This document shows, one piece after another, positions 37,168 through 45,959 of a stretch of 64,000 nucleotides of DNA (position 1 is its first letter; the number at the start of each line of letters is the position of its first letter). The notes below the pieces were generated by a model. It had not been told where the DNA came from and did no database searches. It was given only the letters and a program-made list of their open reading frames with translations. Both the position numbers and the translations under genes were made by a program. This DNA comes from Trujillonella endophytica (GTDB lineage Bacteria; Actinomycetota; Actinomycetes; Mycobacteriales; Geodermatophilaceae), in assembly GCF_900110555.1 (NCBI RefSeq), contig NZ_FOEE01000013.1:1-64000 (forward strand), in the 5' to 3' direction.

Positions 37168-37757
37168 CGTTCTGGGCGCCGCGGTCCACTCCCCCGGCCC
37201 CGAACCGGGAAGCCGCCCCTGGAGCCGGGTCACGGCGCGGCTGAAGGGGCGGTTCTCCGGGACCAGGTAGTCGCCCGCCGGCCCGGTGACGGCGCTCGGC
37301 CGCGACCGGGGGCTGCGGTCGCCGCGATCGGGGCCGGAGCCACCCGCGGAATTCGCCGGAGCCGCCCCCGCGAGCGCCGACGCCCCCGCAGGCCCCCGTG
37401 ACGCTCCTACGCGACCCGGGACACGGGCAGCGCGCCTGTCGGGCTCCCGCCCCCCTGGGCCCCTGCCGCCTGACAGCCCGCGGGGCCACCAGCCGGGTGC
37501 GGGCCCTCGACGGGGCCCCCGTCCTCACCGGGGCCCCCCACCACCACTCCCCCGGCTGTTCCGCTGCAGGCCCTGTGGTGCGTCCGCTGGCCGCCGTTTG
37601 CCAGGCCGGCAGTCGTCGGGCCAGGGCCGGCGGTCGTTGGGCCGGAGCGGCCGGAGGACTCCCCGGCCACCACACCCTGTCGCCCGGGCCATGGTGCAGC
37701 GTCCGGGGCGCCTCCCACCCCGGGACAGCCCATCAGCGGCACCGCGGCCGCAGAACG
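37168..37757. other. 590-bp stretch without a supportable gene
   Basis: Several frames stay open because of GC content, but none has a start signal, a leaderless -10 or a recognisable domain. The longest minus-strand frame (37407-37742) gives a Gly/Pro/Ala-rich string. A 21-bp imperfect tandem repeat lies at 37604-37644. In M. tuberculosis this position holds Rv2197c and mmpS3, which are not recognisable here. Confidence 0.6.
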
Positions 37758-37798
37758 ACGACGGGCCCCTCCTGCGCCTGGCAGGAAGGGCCCGTCGT
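37758..37798 (-). terminator. Terminator of the ctaC-ctaF operon
   Basis: An 11-bp outer stem (ACGACGGGCCC) and a 6-bp inner stem (TCCTGC) lie 31 bases beyond the ctaF stop. Confidence 0.7.
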
Positions 37799-37829
37799 GA
37801 CCCGCGCCCTCACGGGCGACGGGCGGTGC

Positions 37830-38231
37830 TCAGCTGTGCGCGTTCTGCCCGCTGTAGTACTCGAACAGCAGCCCACCGACCGTGATGAGGATGGCGGACA
37901 GACCCGTGATGATCAGCCACGGGTAGAAGAACGCCAGCCCGACGGCCGTCAGCGCGGCCGACAGCGCGACACCGAACGGCCAGTAGCTCGCCGGGCTGAA
38001 GAAGCCCAGCTCGCCGGCGCCGTCGGCCATCTCGGCGTCCTTGCGGTCCTCGGGACGGGCGTCGATGCGCCGCGAGATGAACCAGAAGAACCCGCCCACC
38101 AGGATGGTGAGCCCCGCCGACAGGGCGAGGGCGGTGGTCCCGATCGGCTCCTTCGCCCAGAACCCGTAGACCACGGCGAAGATGACGAGCGCCAACGAGA
38201 CGATGTTGAAGATTGCTGCTTCGACCTTCAC
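37830..38231 (-). CDS. ctaF: Cytochrome c oxidase subunit IV (actinobacterial)
   Basis: A 133-residue membrane protein with four hydrophobic segments. It opens MKVEAAIFNIVSLALVIFAVVYGFWAKE and matches the actinobacterial subunit IV (Rv2199c, 139 residues), which stabilises the aa3 oxidase in the supercomplex. It lies 51 bases downstream of ctaC on the same strand. Confidence 0.95.
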   Translation of the reverse strand: MKVEAAIFNIVSLALVIFAVVYGFWAKEPIGTTALALSAGLTILVGGFFWFISRRIDARPEDRKDAEMADGAGELGFFSPASYWPFGVALSAALTAVGLAFFYPWLIITGLSAILITVGGLLFEYYSGQNAHS

Positions 38232-38282
38232 GAACGTCCTCCCGGCTGCGTCGTGGCGTGGAACGGAGTGGGCACCGCGACG

Positions 38283-39164
38283 TCAGCCATCGACCTGCTG
38301 GGCATCCCGCTCGAGGTCGTACGGCTCGGTCGCGACCGAGTAGCCACCGAGCTCGGGGTCCACCTCGGCCAGGGCCTCGGCGGTCGTGGCCCCACCCTCG
38401 CGGAGCTCCAGGTAGTCCGCGTACTGCTCCTGGCTGACCACGCGGAGCTCGAAGTTCATGTAGGCGTGGTAGGTGCCGCAGAGCTCGGCGCAGCGGCCGA
38501 CGTAGGCGCCTTCCCGGCCCTCCTCGATCGTCACCTCGAACACGTTGTCCCGGCCGTTCGCGTTGCCCGGGATCACGTCGAGCTTGAAGAGGAACTCCGG
38601 CACCCAGAACGAGTGGATGACGTCGGCCGAGCGGACGTAGAACTGGACCGTCTGCTCCGTCGGCAGCACGAGGATCGGGATCTCCTCGCTGGTGCCGACC
38701 GTGGAGACCTGGTCCTCCTCGTCCTCCGCGGTGTCCGCGTAGAGGAACTCCCAGTTCCACTTGAAGGCCTGGACGGTGATGTTCACGTCCGGCTCGTCGC
38801 TGCGCTCCTGCACCTTGTTCTGCACGACGACCGTGAAGAAGAAGAGCCCGGCGATGATCAGGAACGGGATGATCGAGTAGACGATCTCCAGCGGAAGGTT
38901 GTACGCCGTCTGCCGCGGCAGCTCGTCGCCCTTCTTCCGGTGCTTGACCATCGACCAGAAGATCAGGGCCCACACCAGGATGCCGACGATCAGGGCGGCG
39001 ATGACCGACCAGATCCACAGCTCCTTGATGTCCTGGGACTGCTCCGTGATGCCTTCGGGCCAGCCCCAGCGCCAGAACTCGTTGTCGGGGGTGCACCCCG
39101 AGAGGGCCGGAACCCCCAGGAGACCGAGCGCGGCGACCCGCGCGAGCCTGTTGCCTCGAGCCAC
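38283..39164 (-). CDS. ctaC: Cytochrome c oxidase subunit II, lipoprotein
   Basis: A 293-residue subunit II. A signal peptide ends in the lipobox LSGC (about residue 24). Two membrane helices follow, then the periplasmic CuA domain with HSFWVPEF and CAELCGTYHAYM (C-x3-C-x3-H-x2-M). The CuA site receives electrons from QcrC. The GTG at 39164 has GAGGAGG about 9 bases upstream; reading on to 39254 would add residues before the signal. ctaD (subunit I) is not in this window. Confidence 0.95.
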   Translation of the reverse strand: MARGNRLARVAALGLLGVPALSGCTPDNEFWRWGWPEGITEQSQDIKELWIWSVIAALIVGILVWALIFWSMVKHRKKGDELPRQTAYNLPLEIVYSIIPFLIIAGLFFFTVVVQNKVQERSDEPDVNITVQAFKWNWEFLYADTAEDEEDQVSTVGTSEEIPILVLPTEQTVQFYVRSADVIHSFWVPEFLFKLDVIPGNANGRDNVFEVTIEEGREGAYVGRCAELCGTYHAYMNFELRVVSQEQYADYLELREGGATTAEALAEVDPELGGYSVATEPYDLERDAQQVDG

Positions 39165-39272
39165 TGCTCGTTGCCTCCTCGTCCGCCGTCCGGACGGCGC
39201 CGGACGGTCATCCCCGGTGCTGCCCCCACGCCGATCCGGCGGGCGGACGAGCACCGACCTCAGTCTGCGGCG

Positions 39273-39278
39273 AGACTA
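39273..39278 (-). promoter_or_regulatory. Candidate -10 box of ctaC-ctaF (TAGTCT)
   Basis: TAGTCT on the minus strand would give a leader of about 100 bases. The rest of the 300-base gap to 39464 holds only the promoter of the divergent gene. Confidence 0.4.
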
Positions 39279-39452
39279 GCCGACCCCGCTCGGCGGCCGA
39301 GCACCGGAGAGACCCGACCCGCGGGTCCGAGGCCGGGTCGTGATCCGGCGCGGCGGAGTCGGGTCGCCCGGGGCGCCCGACGGGGCCCGCCGTCAGCCCC
39401 CGGCACGGCCGTGACGACCCTCACGGGACGCCGGGCGCACCACCCCGACGGT

Positions 39453-39458
39453 TAGAGT
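39453..39458 (+). promoter_or_regulatory. Leaderless -10 box (TAGAGT)
   Basis: TAGAGT ends 6 bases before the GTG at 39465. Confidence 0.6.
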
Positions 39459-39464
39459 CGGGGG

Positions 39465-39830
39465 GTGTTCTCCCGGCTGCTGACCCCGAAGTGGGTGGCG
39501 CTGCACCTGCTCGTCGCGGCGCTGTTCGTCGCCACCTTCTTCCTCGGGCACTGGCAGCTGACCAAGGCCGAGGACGGCGGCGGCGCCGTGAACTGGAGCT
39601 ACGCCCTCCAGTGGCCGCTCTACGGGTTCATGGGGCTGTGGTTCTACGTGCGCATGGTCCGCGAGGAGCTGCGCCGCGACCCGGACGAGGAGGAGCCGGG
39701 CAACGCGCTGGTCCTCTACCAGCGGCCGCGGATCGACACCACGGGCGACCCGGAGCTCGCGGCGTACAACGCCTACCTGGCCGAGCTCAACGAGAAGGCA
39801 CTCGGGCAGCGGGGTACCGGTGGCCGCTGA
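39465..39830 (+). CDS. Small membrane protein upstream of DUF3817 gene
   Basis: A 121-residue protein with two membrane segments (about residues 10-28 and 43-63), a WQLTKAE link and an acidic cytosolic tail. It resembles the actinobacterial membrane proteins found next to cytochrome oxidase genes, but I cannot name a function. Its last 11 bases overlap the next gene. Location beside ctaC and facing asnB suggests a link to oxidase assembly, which is only contextual. Confidence 0.8.
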   Translation: MFSRLLTPKWVALHLLVAALFVATFFLGHWQLTKAEDGGGAVNWSYALQWPLYGFMGLWFYVRMVREELRRDPDEEEPGNALVLYQRPRIDTTGDPELAAYNAYLAELNEKALGQRGTGGR

Positions 39831-40194
39831 GCCCACCGCGCCGCCGGCCGGGTTGCCCCGCGCGCTCGCCCGCCGCGTCGGCCGGCAGGTGCCCGCGGCC
39901 CTGCGCCGGTACCGGGTCATGGCCTGGGTCGTCGGCGTCCTGCTGATAGCCCTGGTGCTCGTCGCCGTCCCGGTGAAGTACCTCGGCGGGCCCGACGAGC
40001 CCGTGGCGCTCATCGGCACCGCGCACGGCTGGCTCTACGCCATCTTCTTCCTGACCGCGTGCGACCTCGCCGTCCGCGCCCGCTGGACCCTCAAGGGCGC
40101 CATCCTGGTGATCCTGGCCGGGACCGTCCCGATCCTGTCGTTCGTCGCGGAACGGATCGCCACCCGCAAGACCCGCGCCGGCGAGCGCGTCTGA
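39820..40194 (+). CDS. DUF3817-family membrane protein
   Basis: A 124-residue protein with three hydrophobic segments. GTAHGWLYAIFFLTACDLAVRARWTL matches the DUF3817 (YdzA-like) pattern. The function is unknown. The GTG at 39820 lies within the preceding gene, which it overlaps by 11 bases, so the two are probably coupled. asnB starts 49 bases later, perhaps in the same transcript. Confidence 0.82.
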   Translation: MAAEPTAPPAGLPRALARRVGRQVPAALRRYRVMAWVVGVLLIALVLVAVPVKYLGGPDEPVALIGTAHGWLYAIFFLTACDLAVRARWTLKGAILVILAGTVPILSFVAERIATRKTRAGERV

Positions 40195-40243
40195 CCACCG
40201 TCCCGGCCCCGCCGGGACACGAGACGTCCGGAGACCTGCGCCC

Positions 40244-42178
40244 ATGTGCGGCCTGCTGGCCTACCTGTCCACCGACGCCCCCCGGGTCGGCGAGCCGATC
40301 GTCGACGGCGTCCGCGAGGCGCTGCACTGCCTGCACCACCGCGGGCCCGACGACACCGCCGTCTGGTCCGACGCCAACGTCGTCCTCGGCTTCAACCGGC
40401 TGTCGATCATCGACCTCGAGGGCAGCCCGCAGCCCCTCCCCTACGCGCGGGACCGCTACCGGATCTTGTTCAACGGGGAGATCTACAACTACCTCGAGCT
40501 GCGCGAGGAACTCGCCGCCGCCGGCGCGGAGCTCACCACGCACGGCGACACGGAGACGATCGTCGCCGGCTACCACCTGTGGGGCCCCGACGTCGTCCGC
40601 AAGCTCCGCGGGATGTTCGCCTTCGTCATCTGGGACACCGAGACCCGGACGGCGTTCGGCGCGCGCGACCCCTTCGGCATCAAGCCGCTGTTCACCGCGC
40701 GCCTGGCCGACGGCGGGCTGGTGTTCAGCTCCGAGAAGAAGGCGGTCCTGGAGCTGCTGGGCGGCAGCGCGGCCGCGGGCGGGGTCGACCCCGCCTCCCT
40801 GCAGCACTACCTGACCCTGCAGTACGTGCCGGAGCCGGCGACGCTGCACCGCGGCATCCGGCGGATCGAGAGCGGCACCAGCTTCACCGTCGTCGACGGC
40901 GAGCTGCGCACCAGCCGCTACTTCCACCCGGCGTGGCGGCCGCAGCCGGTCCCGGCCGGCCGGGAGCAGGAGCTCTACGACCGCATCGCCGCCGCGCTCG
41001 ACGAGTCGGTCGCCAAGCACATGCGCGCCGACGTGACCGTGGGCTCGTTCCTCTCCAGCGGCATCGACTCGACCGCCATCGCGGCGCTCGCCCACCGCTA
41101 CAACCCCGACCTCATGACGTTCACGGTCGGCTTCCAGCGGCAGGCGCAGTCGGAGATCGAGATCGCCGCCGAGTCCGCGCAGATCCTCGGCGTCCGGCAC
41201 GTGCCGGTGGAGGTGACCGCCGAGCAGTTCGCCGAGGCGATCCCCACCGTCGTCTGGTACCTCGACGACCCGGTCGCCGACCCGGCGCTCGTGCCCCTGT
41301 ACTTCGTGGCGCGGGAGGCCCGCAAGCACGTCAAGGTCGTGCTCTCCGGCGAGGGCGCCGACGAGCTGTTCGGCGGCTACACGATCTACCGGGAGCCGAT
41401 CAGCCTGGCGTGGGCGTCGAAGCTCCCGCCGGTGGGCCGCCGCGCGATGGCCCGCCTCGCCGACCTGCTGCCCGAGGGGGTCCGCGGGCAGGACCTGCTG
41501 CGGCGGGCCTCGATGCCGCTGGAGCAGCGCTACTACGGCAACGCCCGGAACATGCGCGACGACGAGCTCGCCGCTCTGCTGCGCGGCCACGACCCGGACC
41601 TGTCGCACGTCGCCGTCACCGAGGACCTGTACCGGCAGACCCGCGAGGCCGGCTACGACGAGGTCACCGCGATGCAGTACGTGGACCTGTTCACATGGCT
41701 GCGCGGCGACATCCTGGTCAAGGCCGACAAGGTCACGATGGCGAACTCCCTCGAGCTGCGCGTGCCCTTCCTCGACCCCGAGGTGTTCGCCGTCGCCAGC
41801 ACCATCCCCGTCGGTCAGCGCGTCCCGCGGCGCGGGGACGCGACGAAGTACGCGCTCCGCCAGGCGATGGCCCAGATCGTCCCGCCGAGGATCATGAACC
41901 GGCGGAAGCTGGGCTTCCCCGTGCCGACGGCGGACTTCCTCGCCGGCCCGCTGCACGACTGGGCGCGCGACATCGTCACCGACAGCCAGACCGACGAGTG
42001 GCTCGACCGCGACCACGTGCTGGGGCTGCTCGACCGCCTCCGCCGGGACGAGGTGCCCAGCAAGCGCGTGGCCCGGCAGGTGTGGGAGGTGCTGGTCTTC
42101 ATGGTCTGGCACGGGATCTTCGTCGAGGAGCGGATCCGGCCCGAGATCCCCGAGACGGTCTACCCGGTCAGGCTGTAG
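40244..42178 (+). CDS. asnB: Asparagine synthase (glutamine-hydrolysing)
   Basis: A 644-residue AsnB-family enzyme. Cys2 after Met1 (MCGLLAYL) is the glutaminase nucleophile; HRGPDD and FNGEIYNYLELR belong to the same domain. SSGIDSTAIAALA is the PPi loop of the synthetase domain, and SGEGADELFGGY follows. It equals Rv2201 by position. The family also includes enzymes that amidate cell-wall mDAP (LtsA type in corynebacteria), which is a real alternative given the respiratory and envelope setting. CGGAGA precedes the ATG. Confidence 0.93.
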   Translation: MCGLLAYLSTDAPRVGEPIVDGVREALHCLHHRGPDDTAVWSDANVVLGFNRLSIIDLEGSPQPLPYARDRYRILFNGEIYNYLELREELAAAGAELTTHGDTETIVAGYHLWGPDVVRKLRGMFAFVIWDTETRTAFGARDPFGIKPLFTARLADGGLVFSSEKKAVLELLGGSAAAGGVDPASLQHYLTLQYVPEPATLHRGIRRIESGTSFTVVDGELRTSRYFHPAWRPQPVPAGREQELYDRIAAALDESVAKHMRADVTVGSFLSSGIDSTAIAALAHRYNPDLMTFTVGFQRQAQSEIEIAAESAQILGVRHVPVEVTAEQFAEAIPTVVWYLDDPVADPALVPLYFVAREARKHVKVVLSGEGADELFGGYTIYREPISLAWASKLPPVGRRAMARLADLLPEGVRGQDLLRRASMPLEQRYYGNARNMRDDELAALLRGHDPDLSHVAVTEDLYRQTREAGYDEVTAMQYVDLFTWLRGDILVKADKVTMANSLELRVPFLDPEVFAVASTIPVGQRVPRRGDATKYALRQAMAQIVPPRIMNRRKLGFPVPTADFLAGPLHDWARDIVTDSQTDEWLDRDHVLGLLDRLRRDEVPSKRVARQVWEVLVFMVWHGIFVEERIRPEIPETVYPVRL

Positions 42179-42190
42179 CCCGGAACGACG

Positions 42191-42222
42191 GAGGCCCGGC
42201 TCCCTCGCGGGAGCCGGGCCTC
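42191..42222. terminator. Terminator between convergent asnB and erpA
   Basis: A perfect 14-bp stem GAGGCCCGGCTCCC with loop TCGC lies 12 bases after the asnB stop and could serve both strands. Confidence 0.8.
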
Positions 42223-42259
42223 TGTCACATCTGGATCGACCCCGCGACGGGGTCCTTCC

Positions 42260-42607
42260 TCAGCTGAACGAGTCCCCGCAGGCGCAGGAGCCCGTGGCGT
42301 TCGGGTTGTCGATCGTGAAGCCCTGCTTCTCGATGGAGTCGACGAAGTCGATGACCGCGCCGCCGAGGTAGGGGCCGCTCATCCGGTCGACGATGACCTC
42401 GACGCCGTCGAAGTCGAAGGTCTGGTCCCCGTCCATGAAGCGCTCGTCGAAGAAGAGCTGGTAGCGCAGACCCGAGCAACCGCCGGGCTGAACCGCGATG
42501 CGCAGCCGCAGATCGTCGCGGCCTTCCTGGTCGAGCAGCGCCTTGACCTTGCTGGCAGCCGTCTCGCTCAGGACGACGCCGGTCGCCGTGGTGTCCTGCA
42601 CCGTCAT
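42260..42607 (-). CDS. erpA: A-type iron-sulfur carrier (ErpA/IscA-like)
   Basis: A 115-residue HesB/IscA-family protein. Three Fe-S ligands are present in PGGCSGLRY and the C-terminal SCACG. It delivers clusters to apo-proteins; LipA and aconitase are known clients in other bacteria. It corresponds to Rv2204c. ATG at 42607 is chosen for GGGAGGA upstream; ATG at 42622 lacks one. Confidence 0.93.
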   Translation of the reverse strand: MTVQDTTATGVVLSETAASKVKALLDQEGRDDLRLRIAVQPGGCSGLRYQLFFDERFMDGDQTFDFDGVEVIVDRMSGPYLGGAVIDFVDSIEKQGFTIDNPNATGSCACGDSFS

Positions 42608-42738
42608 GTGTGTTCCTCCCACGTTCGAGTGGTGCCTGCTGCAGCAGGTCCCGCGTCAGACAAACACCGCCGCAGCGGGTCCTCTTCCCACTGTACGGCG
42701 CCCCGCCGCGGCAGGAGGGGATCGGCGGGATCCCCACG

Positions 42739-42744
42739 TAGACT
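42739..42744 (+). promoter_or_regulatory. Leaderless -10 box of the DUF3043 gene (TAGACT)
   Basis: TAGACT ends 7 bases before the GTG at 42752. Confidence 0.6.
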
Positions 42745-42751
42745 CGTTCGC

Positions 42752-43360
42752 GTGAAGCTCCGTCTGCCCGGCCGCCGCGACCGCACCGAGGCCGTGCCGG
42801 ACACGCCCGCCGATCTGACCGTCGACCTCGTCAAGGCATCCGGCAAGGGGCGCCCGACACCCCGGCGCAACGAGGCCCAGGCCCGCCGCCCCGGCCCGCC
42901 GCCGCCGCCCCCGGCCACCCGCAAGGAAGCCCTCAAGCGGATGCGCGAGCAGCAGGCCTCCCGCCGCTCCAGCACCCGCGAGCGCCTGGCGATGGGCGAC
43001 GACTCGTACCTGCCGGCGCGCGACCGCGGCCCGGTCCGCAAGCTCGTCCGCGACCTCGTCGACACCCGGCGCAACCTCGGGTCGTTCTTCCTGCCGGTCG
43101 CGGCCCTGATCCTGGTGGGCTACTTCGTCCCCAACCCCGCGGTGCAGGGGTACACCGTCCTGATCTGGATGGCCTACTTCCTGGTCTTCATCGGCGACTC
43201 GTTCGTGCTCGGCCGTCGGATCTCCAAGACGGTGCGAAGCCGCTTCCCCGACGGCCAGCACAAGATGAAGGGTCTGGTCTGGTACGGCATCAGCCGCTCC
43301 ACGATGATCCGCCGCTGGCGCTTCCCCAAGCCCGAGGTCGCGGTCGGCCAGCAGGTCTGA
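42752..43360 (+). CDS. DUF3043-family membrane protein
   Basis: A 202-residue actinobacterial protein. The N-terminal 110 residues are basic and Pro-rich (RRPGPPPPPPATRKEALKRMREQQASRR). Two hydrophobic segments follow (about 112-130 and 138-156), then a basic C-terminus. It matches the DUF3043 pattern. Location next to the Fe-S carrier gene matches Rv2203-Rv2206 surroundings. Function unknown. Confidence 0.82.
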   Translation: MKLRLPGRRDRTEAVPDTPADLTVDLVKASGKGRPTPRRNEAQARRPGPPPPPPATRKEALKRMREQQASRRSSTRERLAMGDDSYLPARDRGPVRKLVRDLVDTRRNLGSFFLPVAALILVGYFVPNPAVQGYTVLIWMAYFLVFIGDSFVLGRRISKTVRSRFPDGQHKMKGLVWYGISRSTMIRRWRFPKPEVAVGQQV

Positions 43361-43442
43361 GCCCTCCGGGCCCCACCGCTCGCGAGCTCGCGGCGAGCCT
43401 CTGCTGCACGGCCGCGCCGCGCTGACCTCAGGCGCTCGGGTC

Positions 43443-43448
43443 TAGTTT
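43443..43448 (+). promoter_or_regulatory. Leaderless -10 box of the aldo/keto reductase (TAGTTT)
   Basis: TAGTTT ends 6 bases before the GTG at 43455. Confidence 0.6.
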
Positions 43449-43454
43449 CGGGAC

Positions 43455-44438
43455 GTGGAGTACCGACGCCTCGGCCGTTCCGGCCTGACCATCAGCGAGA
43501 TCGCCTACGGCAACTGGCTCACCCACGGTGGACAGGTCGAGGAGGACGCGGCCCAGGCCTGCGTCGCCGCCGCCCTCGACGTCGGCATCACGACCTTCGA
43601 CACCGCCGACGTCTACGCCGGCACGCGCGCCGAGTCCGTGCTCGGCCGGGCCCTGGCCGGCCAGCGCCGCGAGGGGCTGGAGATCTTCACCAAGGTCTAC
43701 TGGCCGACCGGCCCGGGCCGCAACGACCGCGGCCTGTCCCGCAAGCACATCACCGAGAGCTGTCACGCGTCGCTGCGCCGGCTGCAGACCGACTACCTCG
43801 ACCTCTACCAGGCGCACCGGTACGACACCACGGTGCCGCTGGAGGAGACGATGACCGCCTTCGCCGACCTGGTGCGGCAGGGGAAGGTGCTCTACATCGG
43901 CGTCTCGGAGTGGCGGGCCGACGAGATCGCCGCCGGCGCCGCGCTCGCCCGCGAGCTCGGCGTGCAGCTCATCAGCAACCAGCCGCAGTACTCGATGCTC
44001 TGGCGCGTCATCGAGGACGCGGTCGTGCCCACCTCCGAGCGGGAGGGCGTCGCCCAGATCGTCTGGTCGCCGCTGGCGCAGGGCGTGCTGACCGGCAAGT
44101 ACCGCCCCGGCGAGGCGCCGCCGGCCGGCTCGCGGGCCGCCGATCCGGAGATCGGGAACATGGTCCGCGGCTTCCTCGGCGACGAGACGCTCACCCGCGT
44201 GCAGGGCCTGCGAGCCGTCGCGGACGACGTCGGCCTGTCCATGGCGCAGCTGGCGGTCGCCTGGGTGCTGCAGAACCGCAACGTCGCCGCCGCGATCATC
44301 GGGGCCAGCCGACCCGAGCAGGTGCACGACAACGTGGCCGCCGCCGGCGTACGGCTCGACGACGACGTGCTGACCCGCATCGACGAGGTGCTCGGCGACG
44401 TCGTGGAGCGCGACCCCGCAAAGACGATGCGCGGCTGA
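43455..44438 (+). CDS. Aldo/keto reductase, AKR6 (Kv-beta-like) type
   Basis: A 327-residue NADPH-dependent oxidoreductase with the AKR TIM barrel. The catalytic tetrad is visible: Asp and Tyr in FDTADVYAG, Lys in FTKVYWP, His in YQAHRYD. IIGASRPEQVHDN is the C-terminal NADPH-binding block. It most resembles YghZ/Kv-beta enzymes that reduce aldehydes or methylglyoxal. No operon partner; converges with a small gene. Confidence 0.9.
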   Translation: MEYRRLGRSGLTISEIAYGNWLTHGGQVEEDAAQACVAAALDVGITTFDTADVYAGTRAESVLGRALAGQRREGLEIFTKVYWPTGPGRNDRGLSRKHITESCHASLRRLQTDYLDLYQAHRYDTTVPLEETMTAFADLVRQGKVLYIGVSEWRADEIAAGAALARELGVQLISNQPQYSMLWRVIEDAVVPTSEREGVAQIVWSPLAQGVLTGKYRPGEAPPAGSRAADPEIGNMVRGFLGDETLTRVQGLRAVADDVGLSMAQLAVAWVLQNRNVAAAIIGASRPEQVHDNVAAAGVRLDDDVLTRIDEVLGDVVERDPAKTMRG

Positions 44439-44445
44439 CCGCGGC

Positions 44446-44658
44446 CTAGCTGGGCGCGAGCCCCATGGGGCCGTACACGCGGGTCCCGCCGTCGAACAGC
44501 GAGACGGCGTGCACCCCGCGGGCCAGCAGGTCGCGCCAGTTCTCGCCGAGCCAGGACTCGGCGTCGCCCTGGTTGTCCGCGGAGGGCACGGTCACCCCGA
44601 CCGACGCCGGGTCGACCGTCTCCCCCGCCGGGTTCTCCAGCCGCCACGTCCAGGTCAT
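44446..44658 (-). CDS. Small conserved hypothetical protein
   Basis: A 70-residue protein, MTWTWRLENPAGETVD..., with a predicted mixed alpha/beta fold and no cysteines or membrane segment. WLGENWRDLLARGVHAVSLFDGGTRVYGPM is its likely core. A -10 at leaderless distance supports it as a real gene. I do not recognise the family. Confidence 0.72.
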   Translation of the reverse strand: MTWTWRLENPAGETVDPASVGVTVPSADNQGDAESWLGENWRDLLARGVHAVSLFDGGTRVYGPMGLAPS

Positions 44659-44665
44659 GCCGGCG

Positions 44666-44671
44666 AGGCTA
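44666..44671 (-). promoter_or_regulatory. Leaderless -10 box (TAGCCT)
   Basis: TAGCCT ends 7 bases before the ATG at 44658. Confidence 0.6.
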
Positions 44672-44782
44672 ACCACCCCGTGGACGCCGGCCCGCCGCGA
44701 CCCGATCGGGACCGCCATCCGGGTTACGCCGGCGGAGCTGCGGGCATGCAGGTCCATCGACCGCCCCAGACCCGGAGGACCG

Positions 44783-45223
44783 ATGACCGCCCCCACACCC
44801 ACCGGCGCCTCCCGCGCGACGCCGCCCCCGGCCGCGCCGCAGGACGCCTCCACCGGCGAGCTGATCAGCCGGCTGACCGAGCAGATCAGCACCCTCGTCC
44901 GCGACGAGGCCCGGCTCGCCCAGGCCGAGGTCACCCAGAAGGCCAAGCGCCTGGGGATCGGCGCCGGCCTGTTCGGCGGGGCCGGCCTCGTCGCCTTCTT
45001 CGGGCTGGCGGTGCTGATCAGCGCCGCCGTCCTGGGTCTGGCCGAAGCGCTGCCGGGGTGGCTGGCCGCCCTCGTCGTCGCCGTCGTCCTGTTCGCCGTC
45101 GCGGGCGCCCTCGCACTGCTGGGCAAGAAGGACGTCCAGCAGGGCAGCCCGCCCGTCCCCACCCAGGCGATCGCCAGCACCAAGGCCGACATCGCCACGG
45201 TCAAGAAGGCGGCCTCCCGATGA
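44783..45223 (+). CDS. Phage-holin-like (DUF1469/YqjE) membrane protein
   Basis: A 146-residue protein: a Pro/Ala-rich start, an amphipathic helix (LISRLTEQISTLVRDEARLAQAEVTQKAKRL), then two membrane helices (about residues 63-85 and 92-112). This is the Actinobacteria-type 'phage holin family' (superfamily III) protein, not part of a phage. CGGAGGA precedes the ATG. It starts a four-gene coupled operon. Confidence 0.85.
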   Translation: MTAPTPTGASRATPPPAAPQDASTGELISRLTEQISTLVRDEARLAQAEVTQKAKRLGIGAGLFGGAGLVAFFGLAVLISAAVLGLAEALPGWLAALVVAVVLFAVAGALALLGKKDVQQGSPPVPTQAIASTKADIATVKKAASR

Positions 45224-45621
45224 GCGACCCCACCGGAACCGGCCCCGCGGACGCCGCCCCCACCGACCCCGACGCCATCAAGGCCGAGATCGAGCAGACG
45301 CGTGCCCAGCTCGGCCGGACCGTCGACGAGCTCAGCTCGCGCCTCGACGTCCCCGCCCGGGCCAAGGAGGGCGCTGCGCGCGCCAAGGACACCGCCGTCG
45401 AGACCTACCGGGAGAGCCCGCCCGCGGTGATCGGGGCGGGCGCCGCGGTCGTGGCGCTCCTCGGCCTGCTCGTGTGGCGCCGCCGCACCCGGGACGTGCG
45501 CCGCGCGAAGCGCCAGGCCAAGCGGGAGGCGAAGCTCCTGGCCGCTCGGCGTGCCGCGACTGAGAAGGTGGTCCGGAAGACCAAGGCGAAGGCCCGGCGG
45601 GCCGCGAGGAGGGCGAAGTGA
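45220..45621 (+). CDS. DUF3618-family membrane-anchored protein
   Basis: A 133-residue protein. AIKAEIEQTRAQLGRTVDELSSRL is the DUF3618 helix, followed by one membrane segment (AVIGAGAAVVALLGLLVW) and a very basic tail (RRAKRQAKREAKL..., KAKARRAARRAK). ATGA and GTGA overlaps join it to both neighbours. Function unknown. Confidence 0.85.
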   Translation: MSDPTGTGPADAAPTDPDAIKAEIEQTRAQLGRTVDELSSRLDVPARAKEGAARAKDTAVETYRESPPAVIGAGAAVVALLGLLVWRRRTRDVRRAKRQAKREAKLLAARRAATEKVVRKTKAKARRAARRAK

Positions 45622-45959
45622 GCCGTAAGAACGCGACGTCCGAGAAGGCGATGGCCAGGGACGCGAGCACCGGTGAGGTGCGCAAGAAGAGCAAGGGCAG
45701 CAAGCTGCTCTATCGCCCCGTCGGCCTCCTCGGCGGCATCGCCGCCGGCATGATCTCCGGGGCGGTGTTCAAGCAGGTCTGGCGCCTCGCGGCCAACGAG
45801 GACGACGCCCCCGGCGCCCTCCAGAGCGAGTACCGGATGCGCGAGGTCGTGATCGCCGCCGCCCTCCAGGGTGCGATCTTCGCGGCGACCAAGGCGGCCA
45901 TCGACCGGGCCGGCGCGCGCGGCTACAGCAAGCTCACCGGTAGCTGGCCCGGCGACTGA
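45618..45959 (+). CDS. DUF4235-family membrane protein
   Basis: A 113-residue protein with two hydrophobic segments (about 33-52 and 78-94) and the DUF4235 pattern LLYRPVGLLGGIAAGMISGAVFKQVWRL. It overlaps both neighbours, GTGA before and TGATG after. Function unknown; these three small proteins with YihY often travel together in actinobacteria. Confidence 0.85.
   Translation: MSRKNATSEKAMARDASTGEVRKKSKGSKLLYRPVGLLGGIAAGMISGAVFKQVWRLAANEDDAPGALQSEYRMREVVIAAALQGAIFAATKAAIDRAGARGYSKLTGSWPGD

Noticed and set aside
37407-37742. Minus-strand frame of 111 codons in the respiratory gap
   Set aside because: Gly/Pro-rich, no ribosome site, no leaderless -10 and no recognisable motif.
43378-43398. 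Hairpin GCTCGC/GCGAGC after the DUF3043 gene
   Set aside because: Only 6 bp of stem in a GC-rich region; not distinguishable from chance.
44783-45223. Prophage remnant, because of the holin-like protein
   Set aside because: Neighbours are chromosomal DUF3618, DUF4235 and YihY genes; no other phage gene, repeat or integrase is present.
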